In this document: in pieces, positions 17,945 through 26,296 of the stretch
Position numbering within the stretch: position 1 is the stretch's first letter
Layout of the letters: every line of letters begins with the position of its first letter
Assembly: GCF_014982725.1 (NCBI RefSeq)
Contig: NZ_JADCJZ010000001.1
Location: forward strand, 1-64,000
Origin: Thermophilibacter gallinarum
Lineage (GTDB): Bacteria > Actinomycetota > Coriobacteriia > Coriobacteriales > Atopobiaceae
DNA length: 64,000 nucleotides
Direction: 5' to 3'
The notes under the pieces: model-generated
Database searches by the model: none
Seen by the model: only the letters and a program-made list of their open reading frames with translations
Told to the model about the DNA's origin: nothing
Made by a program: the position numbers and the translations under genes

Positions 17945-18826
17945 ATGAACAACGCCAGCAATCTGCACCTCTACCAGCGCGAGGGCGGCTACCTGCCGCG
18001 CGTCGCGGCCGTCCACGACCTGTGCGGCTACGGCAAGTGCTCGCTCGGGGTGGCCATCCCCGTGCTCTCGGCCGCCGGCATCGACGTGTGCCCGGTCCCG
18101 ACCTCGCTCTTCTCGGCGCACACGCGCTTCCCCGAGTTCTACATGCACGACACCACGCCCATGCTGACCGAGTACCTCGACGCCTGGGTCGCCGAGGGCA
18201 TCCAGCTCGACGGCGTCTACTCCGGCTTTCTGGGTGCGCCCGAGCAGGTCGACGCCATCACCCGCCTCTACCGCGAGCACCCCGGCGCGCTGCGCCTCGT
18301 GGACCCGGTCATGGGCGACGGCGGCGAGAAGTACCTCACCTACACCGACGAGCTCTGCGACGCCATGAAGGGCTTGGTGGACGGCGCCGACGTGCTCACG
18401 CCCAACCTCACCGAGGCCTCCATCATCACTGGCATCCCCTACGAGGGCCAGGACGTGGACGAGGCCTACGTGCGCCGCGTGACCGACGCGCTTCTCGCCA
18501 TGGGCGCCAAGTCGGTGGTCCTCAAGGGCGTGGTCCACGAGGGCGAGAAGATCATCCGCAACTACGTGGCCGTGGCCGACGGCGACGGCGCGCCCGAGGA
18601 GGTCTCCGGCGAGCTTCTGCCCTACATGCTGCACGGGACCGGCGACCTCTTTGCGTCCGGCCTCGTCGCGGCCGTCTACGCCGGCGAGAGCCTGCTGTCC
18701 TCCGTGAACTTCGCGAGCGAGCTCGTGCGCCACGCCATGCAGATCACGCCCGAGCAGCCCGACTACGAGGTGCGCGGCGTGAGCTTCGAGAGCGTGCTCG
18801 GGGACGTGACGGCGCTTCTCGCCTAG
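17945..18826 (+). CDS. pyridoxamine/pyridoxal kinase
   Basis: 293 residues, ATG behind AAAGGAG. Ribokinase-like fold: LPRVAAVHDLCGYGKCSL at the N-terminus (the serine-rich start typical of PdxY/PdxK-type kinases), VPTSLFSAHT, YSGFLG, LVDPVMGDGG and DVLTPNLTEASIITG, and the anion-hole/catalytic GTGDLFASG near residue 238. It phosphorylates B6 vitamers, giving pyridoxal phosphate in salvage. It is monocistronic, with a terminator behind it. Confidence 0.88.
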   Translation: MNNASNLHLYQREGGYLPRVAAVHDLCGYGKCSLGVAIPVLSAAGIDVCPVPTSLFSAHTRFPEFYMHDTTPMLTEYLDAWVAEGIQLDGVYSGFLGAPEQVDAITRLYREHPGALRLVDPVMGDGGEKYLTYTDELCDAMKGLVDGADVLTPNLTEASIITGIPYEGQDVDEAYVRRVTDALLAMGAKSVVLKGVVHEGEKIIRNYVAVADGDGAPEEVSGELLPYMLHGTGDLFASGLVAAVYAGESLLSSVNFASELVRHAMQITPEQPDYEVRGVSFESVLGDVTALLA

Positions 18827-18854
18827 GGCGACAGAAAAGGACCGAGAAAAGCAG

Positions 18855-18886
18855 GGGGACGGGGCGACGATGCGCGCCCCGTCCCC
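18855..18886. terminator. bidirectional hairpin terminator
   Basis: GGGGACGGGGCG pairs with CGCCCCGTCCCC around an 8-nt loop between the convergent kinase and DUF6273-protein genes. Confidence 0.75.
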
Positions 18887-18908
18887 TGTCATGTCTGGTC
18901 GGGTTGCG

Positions 18909-20726
18909 TCAGAGGCAGAAGCCGGCCACGACGTCGAACTCGTAGAGCGAGTTGCGGCCGCTGGACGGCGAGCCGTCCTTGTCCACGGTCCGCTGCCACT
19001 GCCCGTCGGACGTGAGGCCGCGCAGCCACCAGTAGTCGTCGCACAGCTTCAGGACCGAGGACTGGCCCTCGACGCCCTGGTCGGAGAAGAGCTGGTACTG
19101 GCTGCCCTCCTCGCCGTTGGTCGCCAGGCCCGCCAGCTCGGTCGCCGACAGCAGCCACATGGAGTCGGACGTCTCGCTGAGGTCGCCCGAGGGGGTGCCG
19201 GTCGCCTTGGTGACGGGGACGATGAGGTCCGCGAGGCCCTCGGGCAGCTCGCCCATGAGGCTCTGGTTCATCCACGAGCGCAGCGGCGAGTCCTCCCAGG
19301 CGGTCACGTCGCCCGAGGGGTTGTAGGCCTGCTTGCCGATCGAGCCCAGGGTCACAAACGTGACGCCCGCCACGCCCGACCCGTCGGCCTTCTCGTCGTG
19401 GCGGAAGCCGGCGACGGCCACGGTGACCTTGGTCCCGTCGGTGAGCTCGAGCTCCTTGGTCTGCGTGCCGTCGAGCTTGCCGTCATCGGTGCAGAGGTGG
19501 TACTCGGTCGCGATCGCGACGGCCTCCTCGTCGGAGGGCGCGGCGGCTATGAGCGCGGAGACCTGCGAGAGCTCGTCCCAGCTGTACTCGGCCACGCTCG
19601 CGCGGGGCGCGAGCTCGGAGGGCTCCTCCTCGGCGGGCTCCTCGGCCTCCTCGCTGTCGTCCTCGAGCGGCGGGATGCTTCCGTCCGAGGGCGGCTGCAC
19701 AACGGGCACGTTCTCGTCGCGCGGGGCGAACGGGCCCAGCGGGCTGGTCCCGAACCACACGAGCGCGCCGATCGCGACGGCGAGCGCGACGACGGCGATG
19801 CCGATGATCACGGGCCGCGGCCCCTGCATCTCCTTGACGTACTCGGAGAGCCTGCCGCCCACGGCGGAGAGGTCCTCGCCGGCGGTGGAGAGGGTGTCCT
19901 TGGTGGCGGAGAGCCCGCGCTTGGCCGCGGGGATCACGTCCTCCGAGGCGGCCTCGGAGATGCGGTGGAGAAGCGCGGTGGCGCCGGCGGCGGTCTTCTC
20001 GGCGGCGGAGGGCTCGGGCTCGGCGGCGTCGGGCTCGGGCTCGGCGGCGGGCTCGGGCCCGGCGGGCTCGTCGTCGGCGACGTCCTCCTCAGCAGCGTCG
20101 GCCTCGGGCTCCGTGGCCTCGGCCTCGGGCTCCTCCTCGGGCTCGTCGGCCCCCTCGGGCTCCGGCGCGTCCTCGGCGACGGCGGCCTCCTCGGCCTCGT
20201 CCGCCCCCTCGGGCCCCGGCTCCTCCTCGACGGCCTCCTCCGGCGCGTCCTCCGCGGCCTCGACGTCCTCCTCGGCCTCGGGCGCCTGCTCGGCGGTCTC
20301 CTCGGCCTCCGTCGTCACGTCCTCCTCGACCTCGGACGTCACGTCCTTCTCGACCGTTGGCTCGGCCTCGACCGCGACGTCCTTCTCGGCAGCCGTCTCC
20401 TCGACCGCCGCCTCTGTCGCGGCGTCCTTCTCGCCGAGCTCGTCCTTCTTGGGCTCCGCGTCTTTCTTCTGCTCGTCGGCGTCCGTCCCCAGCGCGCGCG
20501 TGACGGCGCGGGCCAGCCTCCGGTCGCCGCGGGCGGCGGCGCGGGCGGCCCGGGACTCCATGCGGTAGGCACGGGGCGGCGGCGCGAGCGGGACGAGGGG
20601 CACGGCACCGGCCGCGAGCGGCTCCTCCAGGCGCTTGGGCGCGGGCACGTCCTCGACGGGGGTCCCGCAGGCATAACAGAACCGAGCGCGCTCGGGGAGC
20701 TCCTCGCCGCAGTTCTTGCATTTCAT
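18909..20726 (-). CDS. zinc-ribbon, acidic-linker membrane protein with C-terminal DUF6273-like domain
   Basis: 605 residues; the ATG at 20726 follows GAGAGGA with good spacing. Order: N-terminal zinc ribbon MKCKNCGEELPERARFCYAC (two CxxC knuckles), a basic region, a very long Glu/Ala-rich low-complexity linker (about residues 85-260), one membrane helix (VIIGIAVVALAVAIGALVWFG, about 305-325), then an extracytoplasmic domain with VTFVTLGSIGKQAYNPSG, AWEDSPLRSWMNQSLMGELP, SDSMWLLSATELAGL and WWLRGLTSDG, as in DUF6273 (a formylglycine-enzyme/lectin-like fold of unknown role). The protein seems to connect a cytosolic zinc ribbon to a surface domain. Function unknown. Confidence 0.7.
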   Translation of the reverse strand: MKCKNCGEELPERARFCYACGTPVEDVPAPKRLEEPLAAGAVPLVPLAPPPRAYRMESRAARAAARGDRRLARAVTRALGTDADEQKKDAEPKKDELGEKDAATEAAVEETAAEKDVAVEAEPTVEKDVTSEVEEDVTTEAEETAEQAPEAEEDVEAAEDAPEEAVEEEPGPEGADEAEEAAVAEDAPEPEGADEPEEEPEAEATEPEADAAEEDVADDEPAGPEPAAEPEPDAAEPEPSAAEKTAAGATALLHRISEAASEDVIPAAKRGLSATKDTLSTAGEDLSAVGGRLSEYVKEMQGPRPVIIGIAVVALAVAIGALVWFGTSPLGPFAPRDENVPVVQPPSDGSIPPLEDDSEEAEEPAEEEPSELAPRASVAEYSWDELSQVSALIAAAPSDEEAVAIATEYHLCTDDGKLDGTQTKELELTDGTKVTVAVAGFRHDEKADGSGVAGVTFVTLGSIGKQAYNPSGDVTAWEDSPLRSWMNQSLMGELPEGLADLIVPVTKATGTPSGDLSETSDSMWLLSATELAGLATNGEEGSQYQLFSDQGVEGQSSVLKLCDDYWWLRGLTSDGQWQRTVDKDGSPSSGRNSLYEFDVVAGFCL

Positions 20727-20865
20727 GACAGGTCCTCTCGACATTCAGGAAAATGTCAGCTGAGCATCACACAAGGTACCATGAAGCGCCCCCGAACGGG
20801 GCGTTCATGCCGCCTGAGCTGCCAACTTCGCGGCAAGTGGGGCGCAACGGGCGGGCGCGCGGGCG

Positions 20866-21666
20866 CTACTCGTCCTCGGGGAGGGCGCGGACCGGCGTAA
20901 ACGACGTGGTCACCTGGTCGCGGAGCTCGCTCTGGAGCGTCTCGTCGATTCCGGTGATGGTACACGAGAAGTTGACGCCCGTCGCGGACTGCGTCTTCTG
21001 CCAGACGAACGTCATGAACGACGCCACGTCGCCGGTGGGGTTGAGGAAGCCGAAGAGGGTGGAGTGCTGCAGCTCGCCCTCCTCGTCGACGTGGACGCTC
21101 ACGTGGTAGACCACGGTGTCGATGTTGGGGTTGAGCAGCGCGTTGACCGCGAGCGCCGTGGCCTGGACCTGCGAGGACGAGAAGCACTCCAGGGTGTTGG
21201 CCGAGCGTGTGTCGACGACGCTCACCTCGATCCGGCCGGTGTTCTCGTCCGCCTCCTGGACGGTGAACTCCTCGGGGTACTGCGTGAAGCCGTCGCCCCA
21301 CTCGATGCCCAGGCGCAGGGCATCGGCGACGGTGCGCACGCTCGCAGTGTCGGCAAGGTTGGCCGTGCTGGCGCGGCGGATGAAGCCAAAGACGAGCTGG
21401 CCGCCCACCACGAGCACGAGCAGGACGAGCACGAAGGCGACGGTGGTGCGGGTGATGACCTTGCCCACGTCCGAGCCGGAGGGGTCGTCGCCGGAGAGCG
21501 GGTCCACGTCGACGGCGACGCCCTTCTCCTTGCGATGCGCGCGCTGGCGACGGGCACGCTCCTCGTCGGAGTGGCCGCTGTGGTCGACGGTCGAGAACAG
21601 CTCCTCGGCCTCGTCGGCCGAGAGGGCGCCGCGCTGCACGCGGGGACTCGCCTTCCACTTGAACAT
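20866..21666 (-). CDS. membrane protein of unknown function
   Basis: 266 residues; the ATG at 21666 follows AGGAAGG. The N-terminal 90 residues are charged and cytoplasmic (EEARRQRAHRKEKG-like), followed by one membrane helix (TTVAFVLVLLVLVVGGQLVFGF, about 98-120) and an extracytoplasmic domain with RLGIEWGDGFTQYPEEF, VSVVDTRSANTLECFSSSQVQATALAVNALLNPNIDTVVYHVSVHVD and LFGFLNPTGDVASFMTFVWQK. I do not recognise a named family. It is on the same strand as the DUF6273 protein but separated by 139 bp. Its upstream gap holds the 41-bp repeat array. Confidence 0.65.
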   Translation of the reverse strand: MFKWKASPRVQRGALSADEAEELFSTVDHSGHSDEERARRQRAHRKEKGVAVDVDPLSGDDPSGSDVGKVITRTTVAFVLVLLVLVVGGQLVFGFIRRASTANLADTASVRTVADALRLGIEWGDGFTQYPEEFTVQEADENTGRIEVSVVDTRSANTLECFSSSQVQATALAVNALLNPNIDTVVYHVSVHVDEEGELQHSTLFGFLNPTGDVASFMTFVWQKTQSATGVNFSCTITGIDETLQSELRDQVTTSFTPVRALPEDE

Positions 21667-21766
21667 TCCCGGCCTTCCTGACGAACCACGAACCAGCTGT
21701 GCGCCAGTATACCGCGGCGCGCGACGGGCCGGCTGACCTGCCGGAAACGTCCACAAGGGGACCGTC

Positions 21767-22103
21767 CTTCTCGCCGCGCGGGGCGGGTGGCCGCCGCGGG
21801 TGCGTAACGTCCGGGAATCGGCGGGGTTCCGCGGGCGGACGGCGGGGGCGTCCCGGAATCCGGGAGGTTCCGCGGGCGGGCGCGACGCGCGTCCCGGAAT
21901 TGGCGGGGTTCCGCAGCGGAAGGTCCTTCTCGTCCGGGAATCGGCGGGGTTCTCCGCCGGAAGCGCATCGCAGCTGCGGAATCCCGGCGATTCCGGGACA
22001 GCAAGCGAAGGCGCGCGGAGAAGGTCGCCGATTCCGGGACACGTCCTTCTCGCCTGGCGAGAAACCCGGCGATTCCGGGACGGTCGCGGCGCGCGGGCGC
22101 GCG
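21767..22103. repeat. dyad-symmetric array of GTCCCGGAATCGGCGGG-type units with exact 41-bp period
   Basis: Forward units start at 21809, 21850, 21891 and 21932 (three intervals of exactly 41 bp). Complementary units end at 21999, 22040 and 22081 (two intervals of 41 bp). The three inner pairs are symmetric about position 21965.5. About 18-22 bp of each unit are conserved; the remaining 19-23 bp vary but are GC-rich. The array fills the gap upstream of the 20866-21666 gene and downstream of the ABC exporter. The 9-mer CTTCTCGCC occurs twice in the region (21767 and 22046). No cas-like genes are near. Confidence 0.9.
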
Positions 22104-22104
22104 G

Positions 22105-23841
22105 TTAGGCGAACTGCATCTGGTAATAGCGCGCGTAGGTGCCGCCGCGGGCGAGAAGCTCCTCGTGGGTGCCGCGCTCCACCACGCGGCCGCCCTCGAT
22201 GGTGACGATCTCGTCCGCGCGGCGGATCGTGGAGAGGCGGTGCGCGATCACGAGCGTGGTGCGGCCGCGCGCGAGCTCGTCGAGCGACTCCTGGACGGCC
22301 TGCTCGGACTCGTTGTCCAGCGCGGACGTGGCCTCGTCGAAGATCAGGATCGGCGGGTTCTTGAGGAACACGCGCGCGATGGCGATGCGCTGCTTCTGGC
22401 CGCCGGAGAGGTGGCTGCCGCGCTCGCCGACCTGCGTCTCGTAGCCGTCGGGCAGGCTCTCGACGAACTCGGCAATGTTGGCGCGGCGGGCGGCGAGGCG
22501 GATCTCGGCCGCGGTGGCGTCCGGGCAGCCGTAGGCGATGTTCTCGGCGATGGTGCCGTCGAAGAGGTAGACGTCCTGCTGCACCAGGCCGATCGCCTCG
22601 CGCAGGCTCTTCTGCGTGACGTCGCGCACGTCCTGGCCGTCGATCGTGATGGAGCCGGCGTCCACGTCGTAGAAGCGGGGCAAGAGCGCGCACGTGGTGG
22701 ACTTGCCGCCGCCCGACGGGCCCACGAGCGCGATGGTCTCGCCGGGGCGGATGTCCAGCGTGAGGCCGCGGATGACCTCGTCGTCCTTCTCGCCGGGCGC
22801 GTCCTCGTAGGCGAAGTGGACGTCCTCGTAGCGGATGGCTCCCTCGCTCACGCGCAGCGGGCGGGCGCCGGGGCGGTCCTGGATCTGCGGCTGCTCGTCG
22901 AGCACCTCGCAGAAGCGGCGGAAGCCGGCGATGGCCTTCTGGAAGGTCTCCGTGAAGTCCAGGATCTGCGTGATCGGCGCGGTGAACAGCGAGATGTAGA
23001 GCGCATAGGTGGCGAGGTCGGCCGCCTCCATCTGGCCGCGTGCGATGAGCCAGCCGCCGAGGACCACCACGACGGTGTTGAGCGCGCCCATCATGACGGC
23101 AATGGCGGCCTGGTAGCGGCCCATGGCGCGGTACATGCGCGTCTTGGACTCGAGGTAGGCGTCGTTGCTCGCGCGGAACTTCTCGCTCTCCTGCTCCTCC
23201 GCCGCGAAGCCCTTGACCACGCGCATGCCGCCGAGCGCGTCCTCCAGGCGCGAGTTCACGCCGGAGATGCGCACGCGGTTCTCGGTGTAGACCGCGCGCA
23301 TGCGGACGTTGGCCCACACGTTGTAGGCCACGAGCAGGCACGCGATGAGGGCGAGCGCGGCCGTGAGCGGCACGTTGATCGTGAGGAGGATCACGAAGCT
23401 GCCGACGATCTCGACGATGCCGATCAGCAGGAACTCGGGGCCGTGGTGGGCGGCCTCGGAGATGTCGAAGAGGTCCGAGACCAGGCGGCTCATGAGGTCA
23501 CCGGAGCGGCTGCGGTCGAAGAACGAGAAGCTCTGGCGCACGTAGGCGTCGAAGAGGTCCTCGCGCATGCGGCTCTCCATGCGCGCGCCCATGACGTGGC
23601 CCCAGTAGATGACGAAGTAGCGGCAGACGAAGCGCAGCGCGTACATGGCCACGAGGCCGACGGCGATGTAGGCGAGAACGCCGAGGATGGCGTCCGGGCC
23701 CTCGGTGAACAGGCCGCCCGCCAGGCCGCGCAGGATCTGCGGGAAGGCCAGGTCCACGGCGGCCACCGTGACGGCGGCGACGATGTCGGTGACGAAGAGG
23801 TGCAGCTGGCCCTTGTAGTAGGTGAGGAAGCGCTTGAACAT
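22105..23841 (-). CDS. ABC exporter with fused membrane and ATPase domains
   Basis: 578 residues, MsbA/LmrA-like half transporter. N-terminal six-helix membrane domain (residues about 1-310) with the coupling region RMREDLFDAYVRQSFSFFD and SRLVSDLFDISEAAHHGPE. The ATPase domain carries Walker A LVGPSGGGKSTTCAL, Q-loop in IGLVQQDVYLF, signature HLSGGQKQRIAIARVFL, Walker B ILIFDEATSALD, and the H-loop in LVIAHRLSTI. It should work as a homodimer or with another half. It lies 8 bp downstream of the NUDIX gene, so both may be co-transcribed. Substrate unknown (lipids or drugs are possible). Confidence 0.93.
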   Translation of the reverse strand: MFKRFLTYYKGQLHLFVTDIVAAVTVAAVDLAFPQILRGLAGGLFTEGPDAILGVLAYIAVGLVAMYALRFVCRYFVIYWGHVMGARMESRMREDLFDAYVRQSFSFFDRSRSGDLMSRLVSDLFDISEAAHHGPEFLLIGIVEIVGSFVILLTINVPLTAALALIACLLVAYNVWANVRMRAVYTENRVRISGVNSRLEDALGGMRVVKGFAAEEQESEKFRASNDAYLESKTRMYRAMGRYQAAIAVMMGALNTVVVVLGGWLIARGQMEAADLATYALYISLFTAPITQILDFTETFQKAIAGFRRFCEVLDEQPQIQDRPGARPLRVSEGAIRYEDVHFAYEDAPGEKDDEVIRGLTLDIRPGETIALVGPSGGGKSTTCALLPRFYDVDAGSITIDGQDVRDVTQKSLREAIGLVQQDVYLFDGTIAENIAYGCPDATAAEIRLAARRANIAEFVESLPDGYETQVGERGSHLSGGQKQRIAIARVFLKNPPILIFDEATSALDNESEQAVQESLDELARGRTTLVIAHRLSTIRRADEIVTIEGGRVVERGTHEELLARGGTYARYYQMQFA

Positions 23842-23849
23842 GGGGCGGG

Positions 23850-24569
23850 CTACTCCTCCGGCGCCGGCGTCAGTCGGTGCATGACGGAGTCGCAGATGAG
23901 CGCGCCCACCACGGTCTTTGCGTCCTCGATGCGGCCGTCGAGGACCGCGTCCACGAGCTCGCCGAGCGGGACGAGGTCCACGTTGATGAACTCGTCCGCG
24001 TCGGGGTCGGAGCGCGTGAAGTCAAGGCCGGTGGCCATGTAGATGTGGATGAGCTCGTCGGTGAAGCCGTCGGAGGTGGCAATTGTGGTGAGAAACGCGA
24101 TCTTCTCGGCGGACATGCCGGTCTCCTCCAGGAGCTCGCGGCTGGCGCACTCGAGCGGGTCCTCGCCGGGAGCGAGCTTGCCGGCCGGCAGCTCCACGGT
24201 CACGCGTCCCAGCGCCGTGCGGTACTGGCGCACCAGGCAGATGCGGCCGTCGTCGGTGAGCGCGACGACGGCGACGGCGCCGGGATGGCGCACCACGTCG
24301 CGGATGGCCACGCGGCCGTCGGGGAGCTCGACGCGCAGGCGGTCGACGTTGAAGATGCGGCCGGTCCAGGCGACGTCCTCGGTGAGCGGGCGCTCGGCGA
24401 GCGCGGCGTCGCGCGGGTCGTCGTCGCCGAGCACGAGATCGCGGGCCTCCGGCGCGCCTGAGCGGTGGTCGGCGGGGGAGGTGCGGTCGCCGTCGTAGGT
24501 GAACGCCGCGACCGAGGCGCGCATGTCGTCGATGGCCGCCTGCTGCTGGTTCTTATCGGTGTCGGACAT
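23850..24569 (-). CDS. NUDIX hydrolase, ADP-ribose pyrophosphatase type
   Basis: 239 residues, ATG after AAGGAGG. A N-terminal extension of about 75 acidic residues precedes the fold: WTGRIFNVDRLRVELPDGR and VRHPGAVAVVALTDDGRICLVRQYR are typical of ADP-ribose pyrophosphatases, then VELPAGKLAPGEDPLECASR and ELLEETGM, which form the NUDIX box GX5EX7REUXEEXGU. It hydrolyses ADP-ribose or related nucleoside diphosphates and removes toxic or signalling nucleotides. The N-terminal extension is longer than usual. Confidence 0.9.
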   Translation of the reverse strand: MSDTDKNQQQAAIDDMRASVAAFTYDGDRTSPADHRSGAPEARDLVLGDDDPRDAALAERPLTEDVAWTGRIFNVDRLRVELPDGRVAIRDVVRHPGAVAVVALTDDGRICLVRQYRTALGRVTVELPAGKLAPGEDPLECASRELLEETGMSAEKIAFLTTIATSDGFTDELIHIYMATGLDFTRSDPDADEFINVDLVPLGELVDAVLDGRIEDAKTVVGALICDSVMHRLTPAPEE

Positions 24570-24635
24570 ATGTCCTCCTTGGGTGCTAGCTGCTTCCGAA
24601 CCCCCATGATAGGGCAAGCGGCGTGTCGCTGATGG

Positions 24636-24712
24636 GCCCTCGTGAATTCACGAGGGCTGGTTCTTCTCGCTTTTGCGTTAAAAACGGCCGCTCGTGAATT
24701 CACGAGCGGCCG
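24636..24712. repeat. pair of extended palindromes with core CTCGTGAATTCACGAG
   Basis: The core palindromes lie at 24639-24654 and 24691-24706. The first extends to a 22-bp perfect palindrome (24636-24657), the second to 28 bp (24685-24712). The 52-bp distance matches the pair at 3469/3522 (53 bp). They lie between the purD end and the NUDIX start and might also act as transcription terminators for purD. Confidence 0.9.
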
Positions 24713-24751
24713 CCTGCGACGCGGTTGCCCTCCCGTGCGGCGACGCGGACG

Positions 24752-26041
24752 CTATCGCCTGACCGCGCGGGCGCCGATGTCGGTGCGGTAGGTCTTGCCC
24801 TCGAAGTCGATGAGCTCGCAGGCGGCGTAGGCCTGCGCGCGGGCCTCCTCGAAGGTGGGCGCCACGGCGGTGACGTCAAGCACGCGGCCACCGGCGGTGA
24901 CGAGCGAGCCGTCCGCGGCGAGCGCGGTGCCGGCGTGGTAGACGGTCACGCCGGGGAGCTCCTCGGCGCGCTCGATGCCGGTGATGACCTTGCCCTTCTC
25001 GTACGCGCCGGGGTAGCCGGCGGAGGTGAGCACCACCGAGACGGCCCAGTCGTCGTCCCAGGAGACCATGTCCTCGGAGAGCGTGCCGTTATCACACGCG
25101 AGGAAGAGCTCCACGAGGTCGCCCTTGAGGCGCGGCAGCACGACCTGAGTCTCCGGGTCGCCGAAGCGGGCGTTGAACTCGAGGACCTTGGGGCCCTCGG
25201 ACGTGAGCATGAAGCCGCCGTAGAGGCAGCCGGAGTAGGTGATGCCCTCCTCGGCGAGCTCGGCCACGACCTTGCGCTCAACGTCCACCATCGCGGCGAG
25301 CTGCTCAGCCGAGACGAGGTGCTCGGGGACGGGCGAGTAGACGCCCATGCCGCCGGTGTTGGGGCCCTTGTCGCCGTCGAGCGCGCGCTTGTGGTCCTGC
25401 GCGGTGGCGAGCGGCACCACGGTCTTGCCGTCGGTGAGGGCGAGCAGCGAGCACTCGGGGCCATCGAGGGTCTCCTCCACGACGACGGTGGCGCCGGCCT
25501 CGCCGAACGCGCCCGAGAAGCACTCATGGACGCCGGCCAGGGCCTCGTCCAGGGTCTTGGCCACGATCACGCCCTTGCCCGCGGCCAGGCCGTCGGCCTT
25601 GACCACGATGGGGGCGCCGACGCGGCGGACGTAGTCGGCGCAGGACTCCTCGTCGGTGAAGGAGCGGTAGGCGGCGGTGGGGACGCCGGCGCGGCTCATG
25701 ACCTGCTTGGCGAACTTCTTGGAGCCCTCCATCTGGGCCGCGTCGCCGTTGGGGCCGAAGCACGCGATGCCCGCGGAGCGCACGGCGTCGGCGACGCCCG
25801 CCACGAGCGGGGCCTCCGGGCCGATGACCACGAGGCCGATCTCGTGGGCGCGCGCCCACTCGGCCACCGCGACCGGGGACTCGGCGTCGAGGCCCTCGAC
25901 CTTCTCGGCCATGACGTCCATGCCGCCGTTGCCCGGGGCGACGTAGAGCTTGCCCGCGCGCGGCGACTCGGCGAGCTTGGCGAGAAGCGCGTGCTCGCGC
26001 CCGCCGGAGCCGAGCAGCAGGATGTCAACGGTCTTGCCCAT
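24752..26041 (-). CDS. purD: phosphoribosylamine-glycine ligase (GAR synthetase)
   Basis: 429 residues. ATP-grasp enzyme for the second step of purine synthesis. Motifs: ILLLGSGGREHALLAKLA at the N-terminus, VVIGPEAPLVAG, CFGPNGDAAQMEGSK, VVKADGLAAGKGV (ATP-binding loop), GPECSLLALTDG, DHKRALDGDKGPNTGGMGVYSP and LEFNARFGDPETQVVLPRL. It is separate from the purEFMN cluster and follows purA after a 255-bp repeat-containing gap. Confidence 0.96.
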   Translation of the reverse strand: MGKTVDILLLGSGGREHALLAKLAESPRAGKLYVAPGNGGMDVMAEKVEGLDAESPVAVAEWARAHEIGLVVIGPEAPLVAGVADAVRSAGIACFGPNGDAAQMEGSKKFAKQVMSRAGVPTAAYRSFTDEESCADYVRRVGAPIVVKADGLAAGKGVIVAKTLDEALAGVHECFSGAFGEAGATVVVEETLDGPECSLLALTDGKTVVPLATAQDHKRALDGDKGPNTGGMGVYSPVPEHLVSAEQLAAMVDVERKVVAELAEEGITYSGCLYGGFMLTSEGPKVLEFNARFGDPETQVVLPRLKGDLVELFLACDNGTLSEDMVSWDDDWAVSVVLTSAGYPGAYEKGKVITGIERAEELPGVTVYHAGTALAADGSLVTAGGRVLDVTAVAPTFEEARAQAYAACELIDFEGKTYRTDIGARAVRR

Positions 26042-26093
26042 GGGAACCCTCCTTGTCGTGGCCCCTCGCGGGGCCCTCACGCTCCGTCATTTA

Positions 26094-26283
26094 GGGTTTG
26101 GGTTCGGTCGCGCGGTCGCGGGAAAGCGAATCCTGCGGTTTCTCTCGCCGCGCGGGCCTTTGTCCCGTTTTTCGAACCCAAACTCGAATCGGGTTTGGGT
26201 TCGGTTTCAGGCGGCCGGGCGATGGAATCCTGCGGTTTTGTTCGCCGCTACTCGCCGGACACCCGATTTTCGAACCCAAACCC
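26094..26283. repeat. tandemly duplicated ~92-bp inverted-repeat element
   Basis: GGGTTTGGGTTCG at 26094 and 26191 pairs with CGAACCCAAACTC/CGAACCCAAACCC at 26173 and 26271. The unit repeats after 97-98 bp, and both units contain AATCCTGCGGTTT at the same offset. The element fills the purA-purD gap (26042-26296). Confidence 0.85.
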
Positions 26284-26296
26284 GAAAAAGGGACGC

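Noticed and set aside
21767-22103. CRISPR array
   Set aside because: The repeats change orientation halfway, units vary, intervening parts are short, GC-rich and partly similar, and no cas genes are near.
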